Source: an uncultured Draconibacterium sp.
Lineage (GTDB): Bacteria > Bacteroidota > Bacteroidia > Bacteroidales > Prolixibacteraceae
DNA: 64,000 bases
Reading direction: 5' to 3'
NCBI RefSeq assembly: GCF_963675585.1
Contig: NZ_OY776411.1
Location: forward strand, 377,001-441,000
Positions 25,670 to 35,424 of the stretch are shown here, in pieces. The notes beneath the pieces are model-generated. The model had not been told where the DNA came from. It did not search any database and saw nothing but the letters and a program-made list of their open reading frames with translations. Within the stretch, counting starts at the first letter, position 1. The number at the start of each line of letters is the position of its first letter. A program made the translations under genes and the position numbers.

Positions 25670-28600
25670 TTAAGTATTACAGTTTTCATCCGGTTCGTAT
25701 ACCGGAATTTCGAGATAAAAAGTTGTCCCTTCCCCCATTTCAGTGTTAAACCATATTTTACCCGAAAAATTCTCAACAATATTTTTTACAATCGACAAAC
25801 CAAGCCCCATACCACTTGTTTTTGTAGTAAAACTCGGGCTAAATAATTTTTCCTGCATTTCAACAGGAATTCCGGTACCGTTGTCTTGCACCGTAATTAC
25901 GGCCATGTGTTCTCTACGATCGAGTTTTAGTAAAATTTTACCCATCCGGTTTTCAGGGACTGCCTGAATCGCATTTCGAATCAGGTTAATGATTGCCCTC
26001 GAAAGTTGTTCCCGATCGGCATTTACTTCCAAACACTCAAAGCCATTCGAGCTAAAAACAATTTGAACACGGTCGTGTGTTTCATACAAATCAATTGTTT
26101 TTTGCAATTGTTCCGAGAGGCAGAAAACCTGATTTCGTGCGGTTGGTATCTTGGCAAAGTTCGAGAACTCTGTGGCAATGTTTGAAAGGTTATCGATTTG
26201 TTCGATTAAAGTTGCTGTAACCCGTTCTAAAAATTTATTGTATTCTTCGTTATTTCCTTTTGTGCGCTGCAGATACTGAATGTTCAGTTTCATTGGCGTT
26301 AACGGATTTTTAATCTCATGCGCAATTTGTTTTGCCATTTCGCGCCACGCCGATTCCCTCTCCGAACGGGCCAATAAATCAGCACTCACCGCCAACTCAT
26401 CCACCTTTTTATTGTACTCTTTTACCAGGCTGCCAATTTCATCTTTCCGGGTGTAATGAATGGGTTCGTTGTGTTTCCCCAACTGCATTTTCTGCAAATT
26501 CTCCTGAATAACCACAAGCGGCCGGGTAATTTGATTGGCAATAAAAACAGCGGCAATAATACTCGCCAAAAACAACAATACATAAAGATTGATAAAGGCT
26601 ACAATAAAGGTTGAAATTTCCTGGCTGTAATTGTCCTGACGGATAAAATAGGGCAAATTAATTACGCCCAGGTAATTTCCGAAATTGTTGATAATGGGCC
26701 GGTAAGCTGACAAATACGAAAGGTTACCAATATTTTCGGGCTGAAAATAACTGATCTGAAAATTCTTATAAACCTCGTAATTGGCTCTTGCGTTAATTTT
26801 ACTCGATACCAGTCCCCGCTCAAATATCTCGAAACGCGACGATGCGATCAGTTCGCCGTCAGTGCCGTAAATATTAATGTCGGTGCGGAATATGTTGGAT
26901 AGTTTGGATAACTCCTGCCTCAACCAGGCTTCCAGTTCGGGTGTAATTTGCTCCTTATCGGTTAAGCGGTTGTCAATTTCTTCAGCAATCGATTTCATTT
27001 TTTCGTTCAAATCGTTTCGGTGTTTTGCTTTATATTCCTGCACATTGTAATACAGCGTAACCAAAGCCACCACCAGCAACGACACAAATACAATTGAAAT
27101 AATTGCAGCCTGAATTTTAAATTTTAAATCGAAGAATAGCTTTCTGTCGCGAATGGTTTGATTGCCAATCACCAAAATAATCAGCATATTCAAAAAGAAA
27201 AATACAAAAAGATAGGGGAATGAAATCAAGTAATCGATGGGAGTTAAAAGTTTGCGCGAAACCACCACATAATTATCCTCTCGCGAATGATATACCAAAT
27301 GTTCAAATTTATCCTGTTTCAGAAATGCAAATTCCTCATCCGACTTCAGATAAACATGCCCGTTGTAATTGTAATTGTAATCGCCAAATTTATCCGTAAG
27401 CTCGCCTCCGTAATATTTGGCGTAGTTAAACTTTTGGTAAATATCCGATCGCGCCATCGATTTATCAATCAGCAACTCCGGAAAGCCAATGCCCTCAAAA
27501 AGTAAGTCCGAATCCAAATCGATATAAATGCTTACTCCGCGTTCGTTATCTGCCAATGGATAAGTTAGGCGGCCGGTGTACGAAATTCGGCCATTCATAT
27601 TATCCATAAAATAAAAATTGGTACCGGGCACCTGTATGCCCTGAATATCAATCAGCTCGTTCATAAATGGCCAGCATGGCACAGCACGATTATCGGGATT
27701 GGTTAACAGGCTGTCGTTGTTGTGACACACATAAATATTGAGCAGGTATTTTCTGAAATAAGTGTTAAAATACGACTCGCGGATGTACTCTTCCAGGTCT
27801 TCATCGTCGTTCTGAAACAGCAAACTTTGAATTGCCGGGTCATTTTCGATCCGGTACTGAACCTCGGTCATAAATACTTCCGCCGCCGGATCGCGCTCTG
27901 TAACCAGGGTAACTGCCAGCAATTTTTGATGCTCGCGGTCTTTTTGAATAATTGTACGGTTAATAATAATTAGCGAATACAAGGATACAACTGCCACAAA
28001 AACAATCAGGTAACTTAGTGTAAAAGTTTGCAAATACTGTTTGCTTATGAGGTAGGCAAGTACAGCACAAGCCAGAAAAAGCAGCAAGGCAGGAATGGCA
28101 ATGTAGCGGATAGCAAGATATTGAGCACCGGCTAAAAACAGAATAATTGCCAGATTTAACAAGAGCAACTCGTGCAGCTTTAAATCGGTTAACGACTCTT
28201 CATTTATTTTTATGGTAAAAAATACGATTCCCAGCAAAAACAATCCGATTGAGAATATTCCAATGATACTTTGCGATGAAATTTCGGTGATTTTATTAAG
28301 CGAAAACGAAATGGTTGAGTTGTAAATAAGCTCCTTAATAAAAAAGTTAACCAACAGATATAAACTGGCGCTAAATAAAAACAAAAGAGCAATAATTACT
28401 TTTCGCGGCAGTCGCGAAGTTTTTTGCAGTTCGCTGATGTTTAATCCACTACCAAAATTAAACAACCAAAAAAGGAAGAACAAGGCCAGCAAAAAATAGT
28501 CGCCCAGCGAAGGCAGCCATTCGTTTATCGCAAAAAAATCGGGGCCAAAAAACTTTAAATGAAAAAATACTTTTGGCACTTCGAAAATAAGATGGATCCA

Positions 28601-29359
28601 GTAAACAATAAACAGTGCCCCTGCCAAACCCAATAATTTCATCATAAAAAGGGTGTTCCTTTCAACAAACTCCTTTCTGAAATAAAGCAGCAACAACAGC
28701 AAGCCAATAAAATAAATAAAGCCCGGCACGTAAAGCTGATTAGTAGTACACAAATAGCTGCCGTAGGGTAAAAGCGAAAACAGATACTTGCCTTCACTAT
28801 TTACAATCTCGTAGGCCATTTTATGTTTCGCCTCTCTGATTATATAATCGTTTGGCAAATGATAACTGCTGAAAAAATTGTTTTGAAGGTATTTATTTTC
28901 GTAGGTGTAATTTCGTTTTAAGAGGTGTAAACCAACCACTTCGTAATTGCCAACTGCCACCGTATCGATTAAATAATAACCATTGGGCAGCTTTATAAGA
29001 CCGTTTGTTTTTTTAAATTCTTCGGGTGTATTGTAAAATGCAATTCCGCGGTCGGTCCAAAACACCAAATCCTTGTTTTGGTATACCAGCACACCAAATC
29101 CGGTTTCACGAACTTCGGTTTCTTCGCGTTTAAAAAAGTTGCTTAAATCTTCATCAAAATCATCCTTTTTTAAAATTTCGGTTAAGGAGCTGAGTTCTGA
29201 TTTTAGCTGAACTTCATTTTCGATTAACTGGTTCTGAAATTCCTGAATCAGCTTTGTTTCCGGATTTTTTCTGAGCAGCCCATTTTCGATAATGGCTGCA
29301 GCAACCAAAATACAAATGGCCAGAATCAGATATGTATATTTATTTAATCTAAACTGCAT
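25670..29359 (-). CDS. Very large NtrY-like sensor histidine kinase
   Basis: 1229 residues. The N-terminal half has one membrane segment near residue 10, a periplasmic region of about 180 residues and then some ten hydrophobic segments (about 205-470). A second extracytoplasmic region and a membrane segment near 700 precede another periplasmic segment ending in a membrane helix near 925. HAMP (about 940-990), HisKA with phospho-acceptor His1014 (AHEIKNPLTP) and an HATPase domain (N box NLIRNAIQAV, G boxes DNGTGIP and TTKTSGMGLGLSIVKN) complete it. The kinase core is NtrY-like; the long multi-membrane front is unusual. No response-regulator gene is adjacent. It starts three bases after rlmH. 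Confidence 0.88.
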   Translation of the reverse strand: MQFRLNKYTYLILAICILVAAAIIENGLLRKNPETKLIQEFQNQLIENEVQLKSELSSLTEILKKDDFDEDLSNFFKREETEVRETGFGVLVYQNKDLVFWTDRGIAFYNTPEEFKKTNGLIKLPNGYYLIDTVAVGNYEVVGLHLLKRNYTYENKYLQNNFFSSYHLPNDYIIREAKHKMAYEIVNSEGKYLFSLLPYGSYLCTTNQLYVPGFIYFIGLLLLLLYFRKEFVERNTLFMMKLLGLAGALFIVYWIHLIFEVPKVFFHLKFFGPDFFAINEWLPSLGDYFLLALFFLFWLFNFGSGLNISELQKTSRLPRKVIIALLFLFSASLYLLVNFFIKELIYNSTISFSLNKITEISSQSIIGIFSIGLFLLGIVFFTIKINEESLTDLKLHELLLLNLAIILFLAGAQYLAIRYIAIPALLLFLACAVLAYLISKQYLQTFTLSYLIVFVAVVSLYSLIIINRTIIQKDREHQKLLAVTLVTERDPAAEVFMTEVQYRIENDPAIQSLLFQNDDEDLEEYIRESYFNTYFRKYLLNIYVCHNNDSLLTNPDNRAVPCWPFMNELIDIQGIQVPGTNFYFMDNMNGRISYTGRLTYPLADNERGVSIYIDLDSDLLFEGIGFPELLIDKSMARSDIYQKFNYAKYYGGELTDKFGDYNYNYNGHVYLKSDEEFAFLKQDKFEHLVYHSREDNYVVVSRKLLTPIDYLISFPYLFVFFFLNMLIILVIGNQTIRDRKLFFDLKFKIQAAIISIVFVSLLVVALVTLYYNVQEYKAKHRNDLNEKMKSIAEEIDNRLTDKEQITPELEAWLRQELSKLSNIFRTDINIYGTDGELIASSRFEIFERGLVSSKINARANYEVYKNFQISYFQPENIGNLSYLSAYRPIINNFGNYLGVINLPYFIRQDNYSQEISTFIVAFINLYVLLFLASIIAAVFIANQITRPLVVIQENLQKMQLGKHNEPIHYTRKDEIGSLVKEYNKKVDELAVSADLLARSERESAWREMAKQIAHEIKNPLTPMKLNIQYLQRTKGNNEEYNKFLERVTATLIEQIDNLSNIATEFSNFAKIPTARNQVFCLSEQLQKTIDLYETHDRVQIVFSSNGFECLEVNADREQLSRAIINLIRNAIQAVPENRMGKILLKLDRREHMAVITVQDNGTGIPVEMQEKLFSPSFTTKTSGMGLGLSIVKNIVENFSGKIWFNTEMGEGTTFYLEIPVYEPDENCNT

Positions 29360-29362
29360 TGT

Positions 29363-29836
29363 TTACTCGTGGTGATACGGTTCGCCCTTTAAAATTGTAA
29401 AAGCCCTGTAAATTTGCTCCACACACAAAATTCGCACCATTTGATGCGAAAAAGTCATTCGCGATAAAGAAATTTTAGACGATGCCCGCTCGTAAACCTC
29501 CTGCGAAAAACCGTAAGGCCCGCCAATAACAAACACCAACTCTTTCGGACCGCTTATCATTTTCTTTTCAATAAACTGCGAAAAACTTTTCGAAGAATAC
29601 ATTTTACCGTTCTCATCAAATAAATGCAACTCTTTGCCCGGCCCGAGTTTCGATAAAATCAATTCCCCTTCCTTTGCTTTTTGAATGTCGATGCTTGTTT
29701 TTTTGCCCTTTTTAATGTCGGGAATAATATCCATCTCAAAATTGATGTAATGTTTGAGCCTCTTAACATACTCATTCATTCCATCGATTATGTATGAAGC
29801 ATCGGTTTTACCCACAACAAGCAACGTAATTTTCAT
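29363..29836 (-). CDS. rlmH: 23S rRNA (pseudouridine1915-N3)-methyltransferase RlmH
   Basis: 157 residues, the standard length of this SPOUT-class enzyme. It starts KITLLVVGKTDASY, contains the SAM-knot FVIGGPYGFS (about 111-120) and ends in the invariant MVRILCVEQIYRAFTILKGEPYHH tail (split here over its helix and terminal HH). It methylates pseudouridine 1915 in helix 69 of 23S rRNA on assembled ribosomes. It is first in a minus-strand operon with the large kinase and phosphoribosyltransferase, and divergent from the DUF4783 gene. Confidence 0.96.
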   Translation of the reverse strand: MKITLLVVGKTDASYIIDGMNEYVKRLKHYINFEMDIIPDIKKGKKTSIDIQKAKEGELILSKLGPGKELHLFDENGKMYSSKSFSQFIEKKMISGPKELVFVIGGPYGFSQEVYERASSKISLSRMTFSHQMVRILCVEQIYRAFTILKGEPYHHE

Positions 29837-30041
29837 TCGGAAAAATTGGTTTTAAATACTTTTGACTATTCATCCATCCATTAGTTAAATCTAAACAGAA
29901 TTCAGTAATTTAACATTATGTACATACGTCAATCTGTCAAATGATTTTTAATTTTATAAATTTACATTAAAAATAAGGCTATAAAAGTGTTTTGCATAGT
30001 TTTTGCTATTCATGCAGCACATATACCGAAAAAGAAAAAAT

Positions 30042-30452
30042 ATGCATAATCTAAAAAGAATAATATTTTTTGTTGGTCTACTTTTCAGTGTAGCCGGGCT
30101 CTCTGCAAATTCGTTTCAGGAAAAAATTCCGAATGATATAATTATTAGTCTGGAAACCGGTAACGCGAAATTACTTTCTGGCTATTTCAATCAAAATGTA
30201 GAATTGGTAGTTCTCGACAACGATAATGTGTACAGTAAAGCGCAGGCTCAGCAGATTGTAAATAACTTTTTTAATAGTTTTAGCCCGGTTCCGGAAAATG
30301 CCTTTAGTATAATTCACGATGGAGGAAAGGCAGATGCTAAATATGTAATAGGTAAATTAGTTACTGAAAAAGGAAATTTCCGCGTTTATTTTCTCTTAAA
30401 GAAAAACGGAGACAAAGACTACATTCATCAGCTTAGAATAGAAAAACAGTAA
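30042..30452 (+). CDS. DUF4783 domain protein, exported
   Basis: 136 residues from the ATG chosen, which begins a clean signal peptide (HNLKRIIFFVGLLFSVAGLSANS) and has an A-rich AAAAAGAAAAAAT upstream. An earlier in-frame ATG 13 codons before would add a basic leader and is less likely. The mature part is an NTF2-like small domain (SLETGNAKLLSGYFNQNVELVV at about 34-55). DUF4783 proteins are widespread single genes in Bacteroidota with no known role. It is seven bases upstream of the YihY gene, so the two are probably cotranscribed. Confidence 0.8.
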   Translation: MHNLKRIIFFVGLLFSVAGLSANSFQEKIPNDIIISLETGNAKLLSGYFNQNVELVVLDNDNVYSKAQAQQIVNNFFNSFSPVPENAFSIIHDGGKADAKYVIGKLVTEKGNFRVYFLLKKNGDKDYIHQLRIEKQ

Positions 30453-30459
30453 GTCCCAA

Positions 30460-31392
30460 ATGGCAAGTGAAAAACTTACTTTTAGGCGTATAAAAATGCT
30501 GGGAGAAAAAGCTGCCGAGCGTGCAAAAAAAGTATCTCTCCCCTTGTTCGACGATGTTCCGTTGTACGATGTGGCTTTATTTTTTTGGCGAAGTATTGTT
30601 GACGGCTCAATTACTACGCGTGCATCGGGAATTGCTTTTTCCTTTTTTATCGCACTTTTCCCCGGGGTAATTTTCCTGTTTACTTTAATTCCGTACATAC
30701 CCATCGATAATTTTCAGAATGAACTGTTTCTGATCATTCAACAGGTTGTACCCGAAAGTACTTTTGCCACCATTGAAGAAACACTCACCGAAATTTTAAT
30801 GCAACCCAGAGGAGACCTGCTCTCGCTGAACTTTGTTATGGCACTTATTTTTGCCACAAACGGACTGGTTTCGATGATGAGTGCTTTTGATGCAACAGTG
30901 CACAATATTAACCGGCGAAAGTGGTGGAGTCAATACCTTGCAGCGGTATTAATGTTAATAGTTTTTACACTGGCGCTTACAGTTGGCATTGCCATGTTAA
31001 CAGGTGGACAAGCACTAATCAACTACCTGAGCCGCATCGAGATTATACAAGACAAACTCCTGGTGTATCTTTTAATTACAGGAAAATGGATACTAACCAT
31101 AACCATCTTCTTTTTTGCTTTCTCCTTTTTGTATTATATGGCTCCGGCAAAAAAAACAAAATGGCGTTTTATTTCGGCTGGCGGAACACTGGCTACCGTT
31201 TTAAGTATTATAGGTTTTGCTGCCATGAGTTATTACCTTAATAATTTCAGTCAATACAATAAATTGTACGGTTCTATTGGTACGCTGCTGGCCATCCTGT
31301 TTCTGATGTATGTAATGTCGTTGATATTACTGGTTGGATTCGAATTAAATGCGAGTATTTATCAGGCGCACACTTACCAGGATGAAGACTGA
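30460..31392 (+). CDS. YihY/BrkB-family inner-membrane protein
   Basis: 310 residues with six or seven hydrophobic segments. The family signature region TTRASGIAFSFFIALFPG is at about 48-65, with further helices near 130-150, 155-180, 200-225, 235-260 and 270-300. The old name RNase BN for this family is a misassignment; the real role is unknown. It follows DUF4783 closely. Confidence 0.85.
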   Translation: MASEKLTFRRIKMLGEKAAERAKKVSLPLFDDVPLYDVALFFWRSIVDGSITTRASGIAFSFFIALFPGVIFLFTLIPYIPIDNFQNELFLIIQQVVPESTFATIEETLTEILMQPRGDLLSLNFVMALIFATNGLVSMMSAFDATVHNINRRKWWSQYLAAVLMLIVFTLALTVGIAMLTGGQALINYLSRIEIIQDKLLVYLLITGKWILTITIFFFAFSFLYYMAPAKKTKWRFISAGGTLATVLSIIGFAAMSYYLNNFSQYNKLYGSIGTLLAILFLMYVMSLILLVGFELNASIYQAHTYQDED

Positions 31393-31406
31393 AGAAAAGT
31401 AAATGG

Positions 31407-31486
31407 GTGAATGAGGAAATGCGTGAATGAGTGATTGTGGGAATGAGTTAATTTGTGAACGAGAGAGTGCGGGAAAGGAGTTTATT
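31407..31486. repeat. Five imperfect 16-bp tandem units
   Basis: The units read GTGAATGAGGAAATGC, GTGAATGAGTGATTGT, GGGAATGAGTTAATTT, GTGAACGAGAGAGTGC and GGGAAAGGAGTTTATT. The period is exactly 16 and the first five to eight bases are conserved. It lies just after the yihY stop. No coding frame crosses the array convincingly. Confidence 0.65.
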
Positions 31487-31554
31487 GAAAACGCAGCTTG
31501 TTTAAATTAACAAACAAATATCATCCATCTAAATTATTCCATTCAATCTGCAAC

Positions 31555-31683
31555 TAAACTCTGAACTTTCAACTTTTGCCTTTGAACTCTGAACTTTGAA
31601 TTTTTATTATGGGAAAAGAACAACAACGTCAGAATATCCAATAACCAACAACCAATAACCAATACCGAACACTGAACACTTCC
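31555..31683. repeat. AACTCTGAACTTT and AACCAATA word repeats between converging genes
   Basis: Two copies of AACTCTGAACTT-type words are followed by ATAACCAACAACCAATAACC and GAACACTGAACACTT, ending at the stop of the rhomboid gene. The same words appear near 25187. This is low-complexity intergenic repeat, not coding. Confidence 0.55.
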
Positions 31684-31685
31684 AA

Positions 31686-32567
31686 CTACTTCTTCCCTTG
31701 TTTAAACAACAATTCTTTTTCCTGTTTGGTAAGACTGTCGTAGCCCTTTTTACCAATTTTATCTAGTATGTTGTTTATCTCGTCTTGCTGGGCATGTTTT
31801 TGGCGATTGTAATCGTGATCGTCGCGTGGTGGTTTTTTGTACGTTACTTTCATTTTACTTTTTGGCTTAAAAACTCCGGCAAACCAGGCAGCGAATTTAT
31901 CGAGCCAACTTACCAATCCGTCTCCCATATCTGTTCCTTTTTGCAACCGTTTTATATAAAACCAGCCCCAAAATGCACCGCCCAGATGAGCAATATTTCC
32001 TCCCGGATTTGAAGTTGAGATACTTAGGATGGACAACAAAACATAAAATGCCGCCACATATTTTAAGGGGAAACGCCCAATAAAAAACAAGTGAATTTCG
32101 CGGTTGGGATCATACACGGCAACAGCAACCAAAATGGCAAAAACCGAGGCCGAAGCTCCCATCAGCAATCCGTACACCGAATTAAAAGCCGGGAAAATAT
32201 TGTAGGCAAGAATATAAAATCCTGCACCAACCAAACCTCCTAAAAGATATACACTTAATAACTTTTTACCTTCGAAATGAAAAAGGAACAACTGGCCGAA
32301 CCAATACAAACCCAACACATTAAACAGCAGGTGCAAAAAACCGGAATGCAAAAACATATAGGTTATCGGAGTCCAGGGTCGTCTTAATAAATCCTGGGTA
32401 ACTGAAAGAACCGAAAGCCATTGGGCAAGTTGGGCAGGTTGCCCTGCCAGATAAAAAAATACGCCAATAATTTTCAACACTAAAAATACGCCAATATTTA
32501 TGTATATCAGCCGTGTTAAAACCGAGCCCTCTTTAAAAGTACGTTTTATGTCTCCCCAAATATCCAC
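31686..32567 (-). CDS. Rhomboid-family intramembrane serine protease with C-terminal DUF6576-like tail
   Basis: 293 residues. Six or so membrane helices hold the catalytic dyad: GAS with Ser139 (MGASASVF, 136-143) and His194 in NIAHLGGAFWG. HSGFLHLLFN (74-83) supplies the conserved His/Asn of helix 2. The cytoplasmic tail (about 225-293) is basic and ends in DEINNILDKIGKKGYDSLT, the short helical module seen at the end of many Bacteroidota rhomboids (DUF6576-like). It cleaves membrane proteins within the bilayer; substrates are unknown. Second of two tandem rhomboid genes downstream of mutL. Confidence 0.9.
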   Translation of the reverse strand: MDIWGDIKRTFKEGSVLTRLIYINIGVFLVLKIIGVFFYLAGQPAQLAQWLSVLSVTQDLLRRPWTPITYMFLHSGFLHLLFNVLGLYWFGQLFLFHFEGKKLLSVYLLGGLVGAGFYILAYNIFPAFNSVYGLLMGASASVFAILVAVAVYDPNREIHLFFIGRFPLKYVAAFYVLLSILSISTSNPGGNIAHLGGAFWGWFYIKRLQKGTDMGDGLVSWLDKFAAWFAGVFKPKSKMKVTYKKPPRDDHDYNRQKHAQQDEINNILDKIGKKGYDSLTKQEKELLFKQGKK

Positions 32568-32639
32568 CGTTATTACCTCAAAATTTCAATTATCCAATTA
32601 ACGCTTTTCGTATTCACCAACTTTACATTCAAATTGGGC

Positions 32640-33380
32640 TTAATAAAAATGATTTGAATTTTTTCGCCAGTATCTGATCATAAAATAACCAAACAACATT
32701 CCACCAAGATGTGCGAAATGAGCTACACTTCCCTGAATTCCTGAAATTCCAAAAAACAGTTCGAGCAATCCATAACCGGTTACAAAATATTTTGCTTTAA
32801 TCGGAATGGGTGGGAAAAGCAACATTAATTCCGTATTCGGAAACAACATACCAAAACCCAGCAAAATGCCAAAAACAGCTCCCGACGCACCAACTGTTGG
32901 AGTATTTAATATTGCATTTAACTTGCCGGCCAAAGGATCGCTAAAGTTTTTTCCCTGCTCCCAAATACCATAACCAACCTCTTTTACATAGGCAATTTGT
33001 TGGGGATCCATTTTGGCAAGCAAAACTTTATACTCAATAAATGTAACGCCGGTTTGTAAAACTGCGGCACCAATTCCGGTAACCAGATAAAAAATCAGAA
33101 ATCGTTTTGGCCCCCAAACACTTTCGAGCACCCTACCAAACATGTACAAAGCAAACATATTAAAAAAGATATGCCCGAAACCCGGAGTGCTGTGCATAAA
33201 CATGTAGGTAAAAAACTGGTGCAGTTTGAATTTTTCGGAAAGAGGAAAATGCAAGCCAAGAATTGGATACAGATTCGTTCCCATTTGTTTCATTACCAAA
33301 GTAATTACAAAAAACAAAACATTTGCCAGAATCAGGTTCTTAACAACAGGCGGAATATTTAATGCAGGTCTGTAATTCAT
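32640..33380 (-). CDS. Rhomboid-family intramembrane serine protease
   Basis: 246 residues with six membrane helices. The nucleophile is Ser166 in GASGAVFG (164-171); the base is His224 in AHLGGMLFGY. HIFFNMFALYMFG (70-82) gives the conserved helix-2 His and Asn. It has no long C-terminal tail, unlike its neighbour. An insertion of about 40 residues between helices (about 120-160) is larger than in GlpG. It lies 72 bases upstream of the second rhomboid gene and 151 bases downstream of mutL. Confidence 0.9.
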   Translation of the reverse strand: MNYRPALNIPPVVKNLILANVLFFVITLVMKQMGTNLYPILGLHFPLSEKFKLHQFFTYMFMHSTPGFGHIFFNMFALYMFGRVLESVWGPKRFLIFYLVTGIGAAVLQTGVTFIEYKVLLAKMDPQQIAYVKEVGYGIWEQGKNFSDPLAGKLNAILNTPTVGASGAVFGILLGFGMLFPNTELMLLFPPIPIKAKYFVTGYGLLELFFGISGIQGSVAHFAHLGGMLFGYFMIRYWRKNSNHFY

Positions 33381-33531
33381 ATTTTTTATGTTGGAAGACC
33401 GAAGATTGCTACCGGAAGTTACCCTCCAATTTCAAAAACAACGTTCTTCATTTATTGTTCTATTTCAACTTAGCCTCACCTTGTACAATTGCCAGACCAA
33501 AATTAATCGCCTTTAAATTAACGACAATCTG

Positions 33532-35391
33532 TCACCTTGCGAAACTTTTTTCGATGTCCTCGGTCGGAATAATGGTCAAAACCTTTTTTCCGTCGGGTGA
33601 AAAGTTGGGTGTTGAACAGGCAAAAAGATCATCGATCAAACGATCAACCTCTTCCTGTTTCAAATCGGTACCATAATCAAGTGCCGATGCCTTTGCCAGC
33701 GACTGTGCAATTTGCTCTTTCGCTTTTGTACGTGCGTTTAACGGCGAGTTTTTGTATTCCTCAATTAATTTCTCCACAATCATTTCGGGCGACGAAATAT
33801 CCAAAACACCGGGAGTACCGTTAATTATAAACGTATCTTTTCCGAATTCGCGTATATCAAATCCCAGCGAAAGCAGATCATCCAGAATGGTTTTCAAAAG
33901 CGCAGAATCAGCCGGATTGAGTTCAATGGTTTGCGGGAAAAGTTGTTGTTGACTGGCCACTGAATCCGATTTCAGTACTTCCATAAACTTTTCAAACAAA
34001 ATTCTTTCGTGGGCTCTTTTCTGATCGATTACCATTAAACCCGATTTAACAGGTGTTAAAATATAACGTTGTTTCAACTGAAGTACTTTCTTTCCGCTAA
34101 AACTTTCCGAGGCCTGTGCGTACAAATCGTCGGTGCTTTTAAAAGTCTGCTGATATTCTTCTTCCGGTTTTAATTTCAGCTGAGCTCCCTGGTACAAATC
34201 TTCCCAATTGTCTAAATTCTTTTTCTCGCGCGGCATTGATTGCGACGGATTGTAACTACCTCCCGTAAACTGCTTTTCAGTGTCAAACGGATTATAATCC
34301 GGATTTATCTGAATTTCGGGGAAACGAATATCTTCGCCACTCCGTTTCGGTACTGGAATATCGATGCTTCCACTCTGGTCGAAATCAATGGATGGAACAA
34401 CATTATGTTTGCCCAGCGATTCGCGCACTGCTGCGTGAATGATCGGCCAGATATCGCGCTCGTTTTCAAATTTTATTTCAGTTTTTGTAGGGTGAACATT
34501 TATATCAATTGAGTCGGCAGCAAGTTCTAAATATAAAAAGTACGACGGAAAAGTATCGGGCGGCAGCAACTGTTCGTAAGCTTTCATTATTGCCTTATGA
34601 AAATAAGGATGGCGCATGTACCTGCCATTCACAAAAAAGAACTGCTCTCCCATGGTTTTTCTGGCAAATTTTGGCTGCCCTATGAAACCATACACTTTTA
34701 CAATACTTGTATCTTCGCTAACATTTACCAGGCTCTGGTTAAGCGACTTACCAAAAACATCAACAATTCGTTTCCGCAAATTAGTTGGTGGCAGTTCGTA
34801 CAAAGCGGTACCGTTGTGAAACAGCGAAATTTTAATATCGGGATTGGGTAGAGCAATGCGCTGAATTTCCCAAATAATGTGTTTTAATTCGGTTGAATTG
34901 GCTTTTAGAAATTTACGACGGGCAGGCACATTAAAAAACAGGTTTTTAATCATAAAATTGGTGCCGTTGTTACATCCGGCAGGCTCCTGTATTTTTACTT
35001 CCGATCCAATAATATGGATGAATGTCCCCAGTTCATCGTCGGGTTGTTTGGTTCGTAATTCTACGTCGGCAATTGCAGCTATCGATGCAAGTGCCTCGCC
35101 CCGGAAACCCATGGTGCGAATACAAAACAAATCGTTTGCCGAGCGGATTTTGGAGGTAGCATGCCGCTCGAAAGCCATTCGCGCATCGGTTGGCGACATT
35201 CCACAACCGTTATCGCTTATTTGAACCAGGGTTTTCCCTGCATCTTTTATATTTACCGTAATTTCAGTAGCACCCGCATCAAGGGCATTTTCAACCAATT
35301 CTTTCACCACTGAAGCAGGGCGTTGAATAACCTCACCAGCAGCAATTTGATTGGCAACTGCATCGGGTAATAACTGAATAATATCGCTCAA
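33532..35391 (-). CDS. mutL: DNA mismatch repair protein MutL
   Basis: 619 residues. The N-terminal GHKL ATPase is intact: ELVENALDAGATEI (about 30-43), DNGCGM (about 59-64) and TMGFRGEALASIAAIAD (about 93-109). The transducer domain follows, then a linker (about 340-420) and the dimerisation domain. The endonuclease motif usually written DQHA(X)2E(X)4E reads DQKRAHERILFE from Asp456: the metal-binding His is Lys. The C-terminal metal site (CPHGRP in many MutL) is replaced by FSPDGKKV. The nicking activity may therefore be altered or absent. MutL couples MutS mismatch recognition to strand excision. The gene follows a small membrane-protein gene by 33 bases. Confidence 0.95.
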   Translation of the reverse strand: MSDIIQLLPDAVANQIAAGEVIQRPASVVKELVENALDAGATEITVNIKDAGKTLVQISDNGCGMSPTDARMAFERHATSKIRSANDLFCIRTMGFRGEALASIAAIADVELRTKQPDDELGTFIHIIGSEVKIQEPAGCNNGTNFMIKNLFFNVPARRKFLKANSTELKHIIWEIQRIALPNPDIKISLFHNGTALYELPPTNLRKRIVDVFGKSLNQSLVNVSEDTSIVKVYGFIGQPKFARKTMGEQFFFVNGRYMRHPYFHKAIMKAYEQLLPPDTFPSYFLYLELAADSIDINVHPTKTEIKFENERDIWPIIHAAVRESLGKHNVVPSIDFDQSGSIDIPVPKRSGEDIRFPEIQINPDYNPFDTEKQFTGGSYNPSQSMPREKKNLDNWEDLYQGAQLKLKPEEEYQQTFKSTDDLYAQASESFSGKKVLQLKQRYILTPVKSGLMVIDQKRAHERILFEKFMEVLKSDSVASQQQLFPQTIELNPADSALLKTILDDLLSLGFDIREFGKDTFIINGTPGVLDISSPEMIVEKLIEEYKNSPLNARTKAKEQIAQSLAKASALDYGTDLKQEEVDRLIDDLFACSTPNFSPDGKKVLTIIPTEDIEKSFAR

Positions 35392-35424
35392 ATCTGGAAT
35401 TTTAAATGAAAGAGTTGCGTGAAA

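Noticed and set aside
30396-30704. 102-codon minus-strand frame across DUF4783 and yihY
   Set aside because: Spans two genes on the other strand that have domain support.
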